A DNA stretch of 64,000 nt from Cryomorphaceae bacterium (GTDB taxonomy: Bacteria; Bacteroidota; Bacteroidia; Flavobacteriales; Schleiferiaceae). The notes beneath the pieces are model-generated. The model saw nothing but the letters and a program-made list of their open reading frames with translations, searched no databases and was not told where the DNA came from. Below are positions 53,221 through 62,973 of this stretch, in pieces. Position numbers and translations under genes: made by a program. The first letter of the stretch is position 1, and every line of letters begins with the position of its first letter. Location: positions 29,150 through 93,149 of the forward strand of contig JAFIEY010000006.1 of NCBI GenBank assembly GCA_020832345.1, read 5' to 3'.

Positions 53221-56073
53221 ATGAAAAAAGCGCTCAAGTACTTCGGCATCATTTTGATTCTGTTGTTTGCTATTATTCTTACTGCACCCATATTATTTAA
53301 AAGTCAATTGGTTACATTTGTGAAGAAAACAGCAAATGAAAACCTCATCGCAGATGTTGACTTTCGAGATGTCAAGTTAAGTCTCATAAAAAATTTCCCC
53401 GATTTCACGCTTGATGTTTATGATTTCACCATTACTGGTCGAGATACCTTTAGCGGTGTTCGGTTGGTGGATATCGAGGATTTTCGCTTGACACTAAATT
53501 TAATGAGTGTCATTCGGGGTGATGAAATTGAAATTAAGACCATTTCACTCATTAGGCCGTCGTTTCATGTTTTGGCCTACGACTCCATTCTGGTAAATTA
53601 CGACATAATGTTGCCCGACGATCCTGAAACCTATGATGAGGCAGTGGAAGAAGAAGCGGAATCGGATTTTTCCCTCGCCTTACGCAGGTTTACCATTGAG
53701 GATATGTCCCTCATTTACGACGACCGTGATGGAGATATGTATGTCGATATAAAAGGTTTAAATCACCAACTTCAGGGTAATTTCACATTGGATGATGTAG
53801 CTTTATCCACTGTAACCTCCATAGAACAACTCACCTTTATCATGGATGGAATTACCATGCTCAGTCGAGTAAAAGCCTTGGCAGAAGTGGATTTAGACTT
53901 TAACCAGCCCAATTTTAAAATCGATATAAAAGACGGAAGTTTTGCCAGATTAAATGGCCTGACCCTTAAGGTGGATGGCAACCTGGCCATGCCCGAAGAA
54001 ATCATTAGCATGAACATGTCTTTTGAAAGTGCAAATTCTGATTTTAAAGAACTCATTTCTCTGATTCCAGCGTATTATATGGCCGATTTTGAGGGACTTG
54101 AAGCCGGTGGTGAGTTTTCATTTACCGGTAAATTTGAAGGTGATTACGATGGCGAACGCGAATTGTACCCCGCTATGGATATTCGTTTAAAAGCAAAAAA
54201 TGGCAGAATTAAATATCCGGATTTGCCCTCAGAGATTACGGAAGTACACATCAACACCGCCATTACCCACCCCGGTGGTGATTTAGATCGAATGAAAATT
54301 GATATTTTTCAGTTCACCCTTCATCTTGCCGGTCAGGGAATCAGCGGTTCTTTGGGCATCGCCAATCCCATGTCAGATCCGGCCATTTCCATGAATATAA
54401 AAGGAAAACTCAACCTTGACAATGTCGCCAAAGTAGCTCCATTAGAAGAAGGAACTGAATTAAAAGGCCTGATGGATGTGGACTTTAAGTTTGTCGGTAA
54501 GCAATCACAAATTGAAAACGAACGCTACGATTCGGTTGTCGCCTACGGACGAGGGGAACTTACCAGTTTTTATTATTCGGATAACGATATGCCGCTTCCC
54601 GTAGAAATTTCACATGCTTTAATGGTGGTGAGACCAGAGGTTGCTCAGGTAGAAGATTTTAAAATGAAAATTGGCGCTTCGGACTTTAACGCCACCGGTC
54701 GGCTCGACAATATGCTTCAATACGTCCTTTCCGATCAGGAACTCAAAGGCAGATTCAACTTTACATCTTCGTTTTTAAACATCGACGAACTTATGACTTT
54801 TGCAGATGAGGGAACAGAAGAGGGAGCCACAAAAATTGATACATCAGCGGCAGAAGAAATGACGGTTGAGGACATCAGAATCCCCGCAATGATAGATTTT
54901 CGATTGGATGCTAATATCGCTAAACTGTTGTATGACGGCATGGATATCACCAATTTATCCGGTGGAATTCACATTGTCGATCAGACCTTACGAATGGATA
55001 AGGCCCGCATGAACCTAATGGGCGGATTGGTGCAAATGGATGGTTATCTCGACACCAAACCAGAGGAACCGATTGCCAACTTTGACGTTCGATTGTCCGA
55101 TATAGCGTTTAAAGAAGCTTACAATACGCTGGACATGGTAAAATCCTTTGCGCCCATTATGGAGAAATCCGAAGGAAAATTCACCACCAATTTTTCCATG
55201 CAAACTTCGCTTTTGGGTGATTTGAGCCCCAATTTATCCACACTTAAAGCTGAAGGTCTGTTGCGAACGATGGGTGTTGTTGTCGAAACGGAAGTAATGG
55301 AAAAGGTCGCCAATGTACTTCGCAATGATGATTACAAAATACTAAAGCTAGACGATACCCGTGCCGAATTTACCATTGAAGATGGCCGTTTGTTTCTCAA
55401 GCCTTTTGATTTAAAGAGTAGAAGTTTAAGCGGTAAAGTTCACGGAAGCAGCGGTCTTGATCAGACCCTCGATTTTGTAATGGATTTAAATGTGCCCTTC
55501 TCCAATGTGAAAGCGGATCAGTTATTGAGTGCGATTGGTGGTTCAACGCCAAAAAACATAGACCTGAAAGTAAATATTGGAGGAACTTTCACCAATCCTA
55601 AAATAACTACATCACTAGGAGATTTGGGAAAAAGTATTGGTAGTCAGGTAAAAGATCAAGTGAAAGACAAAGTGGAAAAAGAAGTGACCAAGGCAAAGGA
55701 ACAGGTAAAAGAAAGGGCCGGTGAGGAAGCGGAAAAGATTTTAGCCCAGGCTCGTGCGCAAGCAGATAAAATAAAGTCTGAAGCCAAGCGTTCTGCTGAT
55801 AAAATTCGTCAAGGAGGAAAAGATGCCGGAAATAAACTTCGCGATGAAGCCAAAAGACAAGGTGATAACTTGGTGAAAGAAGCCGGTAGTAACATTATCA
55901 AGAAACGCGTAGCCCAAGAAGCTGCGGATAAATTGGTTCGCGATGCTGAACAGCAAGCCAAACGCGCGGAGGATGAAGCCAATAAACGTGCAGATAACAT
56001 CGAAAGGGAAGCTGAACAAAGGGCCAATAAGATTATTGAAGATGCAGAGAATAAAGTTGAGGATAGTTTGTAG
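53221..56073 (+). CDS. AsmA-like protein with long helical tail
   Basis: A 950-residue protein anchored by one N-terminal membrane segment (residues 7-26, 'FGIILILLFAIILTAPILF'). Residues 30-790 form an AsmA/TamB-type beta-groove repeat region ('NLIADVDFRDVKLSLIKNFP' near 41-60; 'LDFVMDLNVPFSNVKADQLL' near 750-770). Residues about 800-950 are a Lys/Glu/Ala/Gln-rich helical tail with heptad or 11-residue periodicity ('KDQVKDKVEKEVTKAKEQVK', 'AEDEANKRADNIEREAEQRA'). AsmA-like proteins shape lipid transport or assembly across the periplasm. Most AsmA proteins lack such a tail. The last 32 bases overlap the OmpA-family gene. Confidence 0.88.
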   Translation: MKKALKYFGIILILLFAIILTAPILFKSQLVTFVKKTANENLIADVDFRDVKLSLIKNFPDFTLDVYDFTITGRDTFSGVRLVDIEDFRLTLNLMSVIRGDEIEIKTISLIRPSFHVLAYDSILVNYDIMLPDDPETYDEAVEEEAESDFSLALRRFTIEDMSLIYDDRDGDMYVDIKGLNHQLQGNFTLDDVALSTVTSIEQLTFIMDGITMLSRVKALAEVDLDFNQPNFKIDIKDGSFARLNGLTLKVDGNLAMPEEIISMNMSFESANSDFKELISLIPAYYMADFEGLEAGGEFSFTGKFEGDYDGERELYPAMDIRLKAKNGRIKYPDLPSEITEVHINTAITHPGGDLDRMKIDIFQFTLHLAGQGISGSLGIANPMSDPAISMNIKGKLNLDNVAKVAPLEEGTELKGLMDVDFKFVGKQSQIENERYDSVVAYGRGELTSFYYSDNDMPLPVEISHALMVVRPEVAQVEDFKMKIGASDFNATGRLDNMLQYVLSDQELKGRFNFTSSFLNIDELMTFADEGTEEGATKIDTSAAEEMTVEDIRIPAMIDFRLDANIAKLLYDGMDITNLSGGIHIVDQTLRMDKARMNLMGGLVQMDGYLDTKPEEPIANFDVRLSDIAFKEAYNTLDMVKSFAPIMEKSEGKFTTNFSMQTSLLGDLSPNLSTLKAEGLLRTMGVVVETEVMEKVANVLRNDDYKILKLDDTRAEFTIEDGRLFLKPFDLKSRSLSGKVHGSSGLDQTLDFVMDLNVPFSNVKADQLLSAIGGSTPKNIDLKVNIGGTFTNPKITTSLGDLGKSIGSQVKDQVKDKVEKEVTKAKEQVKERAGEEAEKILAQARAQADKIKSEAKRSADKIRQGGKDAGNKLRDEAKRQGDNLVKEAGSNIIKKRVAQEAADKLVRDAEQQAKRAEDEANKRADNIEREAEQRANKIIEDAENKVEDSL

Positions 56074-58003
56074 TGCAATTTGCTTGCTTTTCGGTGGTTT
56101 CCATGTATTAGCACAACCTGAATTGGGAGAATGCGATCGAGAGATTGTAGAAGTTTCACAAAATCAGTTTAACAGGGCGCAAAAAGCCTGGGCAGATAAA
56201 AACCAAAACGAGTTAAAGCGAAACCTAGAGTTGGCCCTGCGTTCCGACAAGGATAATCCCCATGCCTTGTACTATTTTGGTGAATATCAGGCCAGATCAG
56301 GCAACACCAAAATGGCAGAGGCCCTTTGGGTACACCTTTTAGACATCTGTCCAGACTACAAAGGTGAGGTGATTTTTAAATTGGGCATCATCATGCTGGA
56401 AAATGGCCAAACCCAAAAAGCCCTGGATTATTTGGAGCGATATACCCGGCATCCGGAGCGCGAGAAGCGCCTTTTGACTGAGGCCAATAAAATCCTCGAA
56501 GAAGTTAAAGTCAAAGCCAGGTTAGAGGCCAATCCATTGGATTTTAATCCGATTCCTTTGAAGCATATTTGTACTGAAGATGATGAATATTTGGCCATTA
56601 TCAGTCCAGATGGAACACTGTGCTTCTTCACCCGCCGGACAGAACGCCCCGATAAATACGGATCAGCTATAGGAAAGACGATTGTACAAGAACACTTTTC
56701 GTATGCCCAACGCCGCCCCGATGGCACCTTTCAGAAAGGTCAACCGATGGAAGACCCCTTTAATTCAACATTTAACGAAGGAGGCCCAACCGTAAATGCC
56801 AACAATACCGAACTTTACTTTACGGTTTGTGAACGCGATGAAGAAGGCTACCTCAATTGCGATATTTATTTTTCTAAAAAAAGCGGATACTATTGGTCGA
56901 TTCCCGAAAGTATTGGCGATCATATCAATAAACCTGACAGCTGGGAATCTCAACCCAGTGTAAGTGCCAATGGCGATAGACTTTATTTTGCCAGCAATAG
57001 AAAAGGGGGGCAAGGTGGCATCGATATCTACGTTTGTCACAGACAGGAAGATGGAAGTTGGGGAAATCCGAAAAATCTAGGATCCACCATCAATACAGAA
57101 AAGGACGAAAAAGCACCTTTTATTCATCCGGACGGAAGAACCTTGTATTTTGCCAGTCAGGGGCATCCGGGACTTGGGGGTTTTGATGTTTTTTATAGTC
57201 AGAAAACGCCGGACAACTGGTCAACTCCGGAAAACATTGGGTATCCCATAAACTCAGAGGAAGACGATTTGGGTTTATTCGTCAATTTGGCGGGAACAAA
57301 AGGCTATTTTTCTTCCAATACCCGAAAGGGAAAAGGGGGATGGGACGTATTTGAATTTGATCTTCCATATCAAATAAAACCCGCAGATGTTACCCTTGTA
57401 AAAGGAAAATTGGTAGATGTATATGGTGAACCCGAACCCGAAGCCGAGCTTGAAATTAAAAATCTGGAAACCAAAGAAATTCAAAAAGTTGCGGTTGATG
57501 AAATTACCGGAGAATACGCTGCGGTTGTGGTGAAGGAAAAAAGCCAAAACCATATCGTAACCGTAAAGAAAAAAGGTGCAGCGTTTAGCACAAAGTATGT
57601 AAGTGGTGATTTGGAAGCACCTAAAGTTGTGGAAGCCGATTTGGAGGTTCGCAAAATCGAGAAAGGGGAGGAGTACCGTTTGAATGACGTGGTATTTGCC
57701 ACCAATAGTTTTGAATTAAACAAGGTTGCCCGGCAAATCATCGATGAGTTTGTTTTATTTTTGACTACAAATCCGGAAATACGAGTTGAAATACAAGGGC
57801 ATACCGATAATGTAGGTAATGACCAAGACAATTTAATTCTTAGTCAAAATCGCGCAAAAGTCGTTTATGAATACATGGTTCAGCATGGAATTTCTGGTAA
57901 CCGACTTAAGCACAACGGTTACGGTGCCAAAAGACCCATTGCCGACAACAACACTGAGGAAGGTCGGGCAAAAAATCGTCGAACGGTTTTTGTGGTTTTA
58001 TAG
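56042..58003 (+). CDS. OmpA-family protein with TPR and PD40 propeller, PorE-like
   Basis: A 653-residue exported protein (signal peptide ending FHVLAQ; ATG 56042 gives it). Domains in order: TPR-like helices (residues 35-170), a PD40/WD40-like beta-propeller (about 180-440; 'FTRRTERPDKYG', 'NGDRLYFASNRKGGQGGIDI', 'DGRTLYFASQGHPGLGGFDV'), a small regulatory beta domain (about 455-530), and a C-terminal OmpA peptidoglycan-binding domain ('VEIQGHTDNVGNDQDNLILS', then 'NRAKVVYEYM' and 'RAKNRRTVFVVL'). This is the layout of PorE of the type IX secretion system, but several paralogues share it. It has no lipobox. Its start lies inside the AsmA gene, so the two are probably co-translated. Confidence 0.9.
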   Translation: MQRIKLRIVCSAICLLFGGFHVLAQPELGECDREIVEVSQNQFNRAQKAWADKNQNELKRNLELALRSDKDNPHALYYFGEYQARSGNTKMAEALWVHLLDICPDYKGEVIFKLGIIMLENGQTQKALDYLERYTRHPEREKRLLTEANKILEEVKVKARLEANPLDFNPIPLKHICTEDDEYLAIISPDGTLCFFTRRTERPDKYGSAIGKTIVQEHFSYAQRRPDGTFQKGQPMEDPFNSTFNEGGPTVNANNTELYFTVCERDEEGYLNCDIYFSKKSGYYWSIPESIGDHINKPDSWESQPSVSANGDRLYFASNRKGGQGGIDIYVCHRQEDGSWGNPKNLGSTINTEKDEKAPFIHPDGRTLYFASQGHPGLGGFDVFYSQKTPDNWSTPENIGYPINSEEDDLGLFVNLAGTKGYFSSNTRKGKGGWDVFEFDLPYQIKPADVTLVKGKLVDVYGEPEPEAELEIKNLETKEIQKVAVDEITGEYAAVVVKEKSQNHIVTVKKKGAAFSTKYVSGDLEAPKVVEADLEVRKIEKGEEYRLNDVVFATNSFELNKVARQIIDEFVLFLTTNPEIRVEIQGHTDNVGNDQDNLILSQNRAKVVYEYMVQHGISGNRLKHNGYGAKRPIADNNTEEGRAKNRRTVFVVL

Positions 58004-58006
58004 ATT

Positions 58007-59947
58007 TTACCTTTGCTGCAAATAATCCGTATAAGTTTTCACCGGATTTTTCATTTCTGGATCATTTTTGGCGAAATATGCGACCAACTTTGGACGACGA
58101 CGATCAGCGGGAGGTGCTTGATACCACATTCTCAAAGCACCTTCGGTAATTTGAACGAATTTAGGAGAGGAGTAATCGACAGGATATACAGCGTTTATGC
58201 TGCGTAAAGCTCCGTGGAAATCACCCTTTCGCAAGTGTAATTCAGCCAATCCCAACAAAGCATCAGTATAGTGTGGGGAAATTGAAATCGCCCGTTCGTA
58301 TAATTCTTCGGATGCTTTGAGGAAATCGGTCGAAGCGTCTAACTCATCAATTTGTTTTATCAACAACGCCTTTTCCTTGGGTTTTAAATTGTCGTTGCAC
58401 ATTTTGTACCAACTGGCCAGTTGGTTCATGGTCACAATATTATAAGGTGTTAGTGTCAAGCCAGTATTAAAATCCTCGAAGGCTTCCGGCAATTTTTTCT
58501 GTGCAAATTCGGCTAAACCCCTATAGTAGTAAAGTGAGTTGGCCACGCGATCTAAATTGTAGTAGGGGTTAAGGGTTTGGTTTACTGCCATGATGAGCTT
58601 CCCGGGATTTTTTTGTCCATGCGCCGCAATTACCTCCTTGAGATTGCCATCTCCTTGCAAGCGATGGGTGGCGACAAAGGTGCTGAATAACATCAATCCG
58701 AGTAAAACAAATAAAAATACCGGTCTGATCTTCTTTGAAACCCAAAAAGCTTTGGAGTCTCGAAGGAAAAACCCGGAAATAAAAAATAGCAAAAACAGGT
58801 GTTCCGGTCGCTCCATCGGAAAGTCAAAAAACATAAAAATCAAGTAACCTACAAAAACGAAAAACATGGCAATTTTAAAGTGGTGCTCAATGTTCGAGTC
58901 ATTTTTCCGCAAAGATCTGATGGCATAATAGAGGATGATAAGCAGAAACCCAAAAAAGCCAATTGCCCCTATCCACCCGCTTTCGGTGAGTATCCACAAA
59001 TAATCGTTGTGGGGTCGAAGAATTTGAGTTCTTCCTTGTTCCATGGCGTGGTTTACACCTTCGAGTCCCTGTGCCGGCAGGTGAATTTTCCACATTCCCG
59101 GCCCTACACCATTTGGATACTCATTCCACATACCCATGCTTTTTTGCCAAAATGCTGCACGGTGGCTCAGATTGGTCGCATCACCGGCTTCACTTACATT
59201 GAAAAAATAAAACCCGGCTAATATAAGCGGAACAATTACGCCCGGTATCCAAATTTTTGCAGATAGTTTTTTTTCTTTAATGGCCAAAAGTAAAAGACTG
59301 ATGCCACCCGAAAAAACCAAAGCAATCCATAAAGATCTTGTTCTCAGTACAACAATACAAATTAATGCGAGAATAGCTGCGGTTTTAAAAAGATTCCGAA
59401 GTCCTTTTGACGAGTCGTATTTAGATGAGAAAACAAAAAATGCCATGCCGACGAAAAGCAACATGGTAAGCATGTTTTTGTGCCCGCCGAGTCCTTGCAT
59501 TTTGTATAAATTATCAAAAAATCCCCGGGGTAACCCATACTTTAACATGGCGAATAACGCAGATATCAAAACAATAATAAACGCCAATGACATCACACGG
59601 GAGAGTTTGTCTAGTGCAATTCCCCGATTGCGCCACCATGAAGAAATGGCCAGACCCAATGCTGAAATCCCTGCGTATTTCCAAGCCACGGATAGGGCTT
59701 CCGGACCGTTTACACTTCCCGGTATGAGGATGAACTGCCAAATCAACCAAAGGAGAATACCCAGCCATGCAAAACTAATCATCGACAATTCACGTCGAAA
59801 AATAAAAGTTAGAATTGCTCCAAAGAGGGTAATGACCATCCATTTGATGCCCAAAGACGGGTCGGGATAAGTGGGGGTATAAACTAGAAAGACAACTGAA
59901 AAAAATACGCCCAGCAAGGCGATGGAGATCGTTTTTTGATCGCGCAT
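58007..59947 (-). CDS. O-antigen ligase-like membrane protein with TPR tail
   Basis: A 646-residue inner-membrane protein with about ten to twelve hydrophobic segments in its first 430 residues and the Wzy_C/O-antigen-ligase motif region 'HNDYLWILTESGWIGAIGFF' near 315-334. The last 200 residues are helical TPR-like ('LAEFAQKKLPEAFEDFNTGL', 'TDALLGLAELHLRKGDFHGA'), as in many Bacteroidota homologues. It would join a glycan polymer to an acceptor on the periplasmic side, or polymerise it. It converges with the PorE-like gene; three bases separate the two stop codons. Confidence 0.85.
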   Translation of the reverse strand: MRDQKTISIALLGVFFSVVFLVYTPTYPDPSLGIKWMVITLFGAILTFIFRRELSMISFAWLGILLWLIWQFILIPGSVNGPEALSVAWKYAGISALGLAISSWWRNRGIALDKLSRVMSLAFIIVLISALFAMLKYGLPRGFFDNLYKMQGLGGHKNMLTMLLFVGMAFFVFSSKYDSSKGLRNLFKTAAILALICIVVLRTRSLWIALVFSGGISLLLLAIKEKKLSAKIWIPGVIVPLILAGFYFFNVSEAGDATNLSHRAAFWQKSMGMWNEYPNGVGPGMWKIHLPAQGLEGVNHAMEQGRTQILRPHNDYLWILTESGWIGAIGFFGFLLIILYYAIRSLRKNDSNIEHHFKIAMFFVFVGYLIFMFFDFPMERPEHLFLLFFISGFFLRDSKAFWVSKKIRPVFLFVLLGLMLFSTFVATHRLQGDGNLKEVIAAHGQKNPGKLIMAVNQTLNPYYNLDRVANSLYYYRGLAEFAQKKLPEAFEDFNTGLTLTPYNIVTMNQLASWYKMCNDNLKPKEKALLIKQIDELDASTDFLKASEELYERAISISPHYTDALLGLAELHLRKGDFHGALRSINAVYPVDYSSPKFVQITEGALRMWYQAPPADRRRPKLVAYFAKNDPEMKNPVKTYTDYLQQR

Positions 59948-59970
59948 AGCGTTGGTTTAGAAGTTCGGTT

Positions 59971-60366
59971 TTATAAATTAATCGTGGACTTGCCATCCAT
60001 TAATCTGACGTGACACCTATCTCTGTTGATTCTATAGCGTTCGTTTACAATCACTTCTCCATCGTAGTAGGCGGTAAATAAAAAGTCGTAACCTTCCGGA
60101 TTGGTAAAGTCAAACTCGTTGGAAGTGAAAATGATAATAGGCTGATCGTACAAGCCTTCCTGGTAGTTTAGCCCGGATTTAGATATGATGGTGTCATTGT
60201 CCAACGCCCTGACAACATAAAAATCATCAACGACAAAATTGCTGTCTGGATGATTGATTTCCACGGTAATCATTCGGAATTCCATGGTACAGTATTCTTC
60301 ATCATCTTTATGACATTGAAATGAAAATAAAGCTACGGTAAAAAGCAGCCAAAATGAATTTTTCAT
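59971..60366 (-). CDS. Small lipoprotein of unknown function
   Basis: A 131-residue protein with a signal sequence (FWLLFTVALFSFQC, lipobox FSFQC, Cys18). The mature domain is mostly beta strands ('FRMITVEINHPDSNFVVDDF', 'YDFLFTAYYDGEVIVNERYR') with a cysteine pair (Cys26 and one in 'RDRCHVRLM'). It looks like a small beta-sandwich. I do not recognise a named family. It lies 23 bases upstream of the ligase-like gene on the same strand and may share its transcript. Confidence 0.68.
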   Translation of the reverse strand: MKNSFWLLFTVALFSFQCHKDDEEYCTMEFRMITVEINHPDSNFVVDDFYVVRALDNDTIISKSGLNYQEGLYDQPIIIFTSNEFDFTNPEGYDFLFTAYYDGEVIVNERYRINRDRCHVRLMDGKSTINL

Positions 60367-60441
60367 AGGGTTTGAAATTTGCCATCAAAGATAAACATTT
60401 AATTTGAAACTTATTTCACTTGATGTTGTTTTCTTTAGGAC

Positions 60442-60470
60442 TTTGTTACCGGGTCTAATCCTTATTTTTG
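60442..60470 (+). promoter_or_regulatory. Promoter of the metallophosphoesterase-pdxJ operon
   Basis: TTTG (60442-60445), 17 bases, then TATTTTTG (60463-60470): a full Bacteroidota promoter 18 bases before the preferred ATG (60489). Confidence 0.78.
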
Positions 60471-60488
60471 CACGGCAATATTTCCATC

Positions 60489-61730
60489 ATGACATACATC
60501 CTACGGAGTGTTTTTACCATTCTCTTGCTCATCGCTATCGACTATTATGCTTATCAGGCATGGAAAGTCATAACCCGTAATCACCCGGGTTTTCGTTGGA
60601 TTTTTTGGGCGGGAACTGTTTTGGTTTTTGCCCTAATGCTCGCGGCACTCGTCATGGTGGTCAACGGTACACGAAATTCCACACTTTTTAATTACATGGT
60701 TATCGCCTCACTTACACTTTACGTGCCCAAGCTTTTGGTTTGTGGTTTTATGTTTGGTGAAGATGTTTGGCGTTTTTTTGAAGGAACATGGCAATATTTT
60801 GCCGGACAAAAATCGTCGGGATTTATGCCGTCTCGAAGACTTTTTGTTTCTCAACTCGCCTTGGGAGTTGCCTCCATACCGTTTTTGTCCATTATCTATG
60901 GCGCTTGGAAGGGGAAATATCGCTTTCGGGTAGAACGACAAGAATTGGCTTTTGAGGATTTACCGGAAGCATTCGACGGCTTTACCATTGCACAGATTTC
61001 AGATTTACATACCGGTAGTTTTGACAGTAAGGAAGCTGTTTTAGAAGGACTAGAAATGATGAATGCTGAAAACCCTGATGTGGTATTATTTACCGGAGAT
61101 ATTGTAAACAATGCGGCGGATGAATTGGATGGATGGGGTTCGATATATCAAAAAATTCAGGCGAAAATTGGAAAGTTTTCAGTTTTAGGAAACCACGACT
61201 ACGGAGATTACATGGTTTGGCCTTCCGCTCAGGCCAAGCGCGACAATCTAAAAGATTTGTGTGATTTTCAACATGACATCGGTTTTCAATTGCTTAGAAA
61301 TGAAGCGGTAGAGCTAAAGCGGGGAACGGCATCTATTTTTATTGCCGGGGTAGAAAACTGGGGTAAACCACCCTTTCCGCAATATGGTGATTTGTCTGAA
61401 GCACTACGAGAAGTACCAAAGGATGGCTTCACCCTCCTCATGTCGCATGACCCCTCGCATTTTGACGAGCAGATCAAACAATACGATAATAAAGCCCATA
61501 TCACATTTAGTGGTCATACTCACGGGATGCAATTTGGTGTGGAAATTCCAGGTTGGATAAAATGGAGCCCGGTGAAATTTCGCTACCCCAAGTGGGCGGG
61601 ATTGTACAGTGAAAATGACCGATACCTATATGTAAATCGCGGTTTTGGCCATATTGGTTACCACGGTAGGGTTGGTATTTGGCCCGAAATTACCATGATT
61701 ACGCTTCGCAAAAAACCCAAACAAGCATGA
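60489..61730 (+). CDS. Membrane-anchored metallophosphoesterase
   Basis: A 413-residue protein with three or four N-terminal membrane segments (to about residue 140) and a calcineurin-like phosphoesterase domain: 'IAQISDLHTGSF' near 170-181 (DxH), 'VVLFTGDIVNNAADE' near 198-212 (GD), 'VLGNHDYGDYM' near 234-244 (GNHD), 'LLMSHDPSHFDEQ' near 318-330 and 'TFSGHTHGMQFG' near 339-350 (GHTH). All metal ligands are present. Related YaeI-like enzymes act on phosphate or nucleotide substrates at the membrane; the target here is unknown. The ATG at 60489 is preferred to an upstream in-frame ATG at 60468, which overlaps the promoter's -7 box. It overlaps pdxJ by four bases. Confidence 0.9.
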   Translation: MTYILRSVFTILLLIAIDYYAYQAWKVITRNHPGFRWIFWAGTVLVFALMLAALVMVVNGTRNSTLFNYMVIASLTLYVPKLLVCGFMFGEDVWRFFEGTWQYFAGQKSSGFMPSRRLFVSQLALGVASIPFLSIIYGAWKGKYRFRVERQELAFEDLPEAFDGFTIAQISDLHTGSFDSKEAVLEGLEMMNAENPDVVLFTGDIVNNAADELDGWGSIYQKIQAKIGKFSVLGNHDYGDYMVWPSAQAKRDNLKDLCDFQHDIGFQLLRNEAVELKRGTASIFIAGVENWGKPPFPQYGDLSEALREVPKDGFTLLMSHDPSHFDEQIKQYDNKAHITFSGHTHGMQFGVEIPGWIKWSPVKFRYPKWAGLYSENDRYLYVNRGFGHIGYHGRVGIWPEITMITLRKKPKQA

Positions 61731-62440
61731 CAAAACTCAGTGTAAACATCAATAAAATTGCTACCCTTCGAAATGCACGTGGTGGAAATATTCCCAATGT
61801 GGTAAAGGCAGCATTAGATATTGAAAGATTTGGTGCAGATGGAATTACGGTTCATCCCCGCCCGGACGAGCGCCATATTCGTTATCGTGACGTTTTTGAT
61901 TTAAAAGACGTTTTGCAAACCGAATTTAATATTGAAGGTTACCCATCTCAGGCTTTTATGAAAATGATTTTAGAGGTAAAGCCCACGCAGGTAACCTTTG
62001 TGCCGGATCCACCTGACGTACTCACCAGTAATGCAGGTTGGGACACGATAAAACACGCCGATTTGCTTCGGCCTATATTACAACGGTGCAAAGATGCCGG
62101 GATAAGAACATCGCTCTTTATTGAAACTGAAATCGATAAAATTTCGATGGCACGGGAAATTGGTGCTAATCGGGTAGAGCTTTATACTGAGGCTTTCGCA
62201 TCAGAATATGGAAATGATAAAGAAACGGCCATTTCGCCTTATATCAAAGCGGCGGAATACGCGGAAAAATGCGAATTGGAAGTCAATGCCGGTCACGATT
62301 TATCTTTGGAAAACCTTCGGTATTTTAGTCAAAACATCAAGCCACTTCACGAGGTTTCCATCGGTCATGCACTGATTTCCGATGCGCTGTATTACGGTCT
62401 TCAGAATATTGTTCCGATGTATAAGCGGTTGCTGGAGTAG
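61727..62440 (+). CDS. pdxJ: Pyridoxine 5'-phosphate synthase
   Basis: A 237-residue cytoplasmic enzyme that condenses 1-deoxyxylulose 5-phosphate with 3-amino-2-oxopropyl phosphate to make pyridoxine 5'-phosphate. Typical motifs are present: 'LSVNINKIATLRNARGGNIP' near 3-22, 'VHPRPDERHIRYRDV' near 42-56, 'EVNAGHDLSLENLRYFSQNI' near 184-203 and 'HEVSIGHALISDALYYGL' near 208-225. Length is normal. The ATG overlaps the upstream TGA (ATGA). It uses the product of DXS, so the short DXS in this window also bears on vitamin B6 supply. Confidence 0.96.
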   Translation: MTKLSVNINKIATLRNARGGNIPNVVKAALDIERFGADGITVHPRPDERHIRYRDVFDLKDVLQTEFNIEGYPSQAFMKMILEVKPTQVTFVPDPPDVLTSNAGWDTIKHADLLRPILQRCKDAGIRTSLFIETEIDKISMAREIGANRVELYTEAFASEYGNDKETAISPYIKAAEYAEKCELEVNAGHDLSLENLRYFSQNIKPLHEVSIGHALISDALYYGLQNIVPMYKRLLE

Positions 62441-62487
62441 AAGAAGTAATTTACCATTAGGGTACTTCGCGTTTTTCCGGGCAATTT

Positions 62488-62748
62488 TTAATATTCAGAA
62501 ATGCTTGTGAAAACCCAGAGAATTAACCCGAAAACCAACGCGCCCCAAAACAAAAAACTCAGTCCCAAAGCGAGGGTAGCTTGTTTTGCCTTACGGTGAA
62601 ACCCGTGTTGCTTAAACCGTTGGAGTTCGGATTGAGTGAAATCTGAATCTACACCGTAATTTTTCTTACCTAAAAACGAAAGAGGCCCTAAAAAGTACAG
62701 CCATTCTTCTCGGGTTAGCGGTGCGTTTTTTCTGTTGTTTGAATACAT
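62488..62748 (-). CDS. Small membrane protein of unknown function
   Basis: An 86-residue protein. The first half is polar ('APLTREEWLYFLGPLSFLGK', then 'SDFTQSELQRFKQHGFHRKA') and the last third is one strong hydrophobic segment ('LALGLSFLFWGALVFGLILW'). It is probably a single-pass inner-membrane protein. No family recognised. It converges with pdxJ (48 bases) and has its own start; the codon pattern looks like real coding sequence. Confidence 0.6.
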   Translation of the reverse strand: MYSNNRKNAPLTREEWLYFLGPLSFLGKKNYGVDSDFTQSELQRFKQHGFHRKAKQATLALGLSFLFWGALVFGLILWVFTSISEY

Positions 62749-62842
62749 GGTTAAGTGGTGACGTATCGATTTAAACCTTATTAATAGCGTTGTAGTCAGT
62801 GTGGTGAGCAGTCAGTTAATCCGTGCCAAATATAATTATAAA

Positions 62843-62973
62843 GAGTCTGCTCTAAAAAGTCCCTTTCTGCCAAAATCTTCCTTGTCGGTAGATTTTTGAA
62901 TCCTCACTTGCTCCGGTTTAAAAATCCCCTCCGCGTCGATTTTAATTGAAATCATCCTTTTTAGAGTTGACTC
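62843..62973 (+). mobile_element. MITE-like element copy F (131 bp)
   Basis: Ends are GAGTCTGCTCTAAAAAG and CTTTTTAGAGTTGACTC. Like copy A it lacks the inner CTAAC/GTTAG hairpin. The flanks TATAAA and TATTAA match at five of six bases, a slightly decayed direct repeat. Confidence 0.86.
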
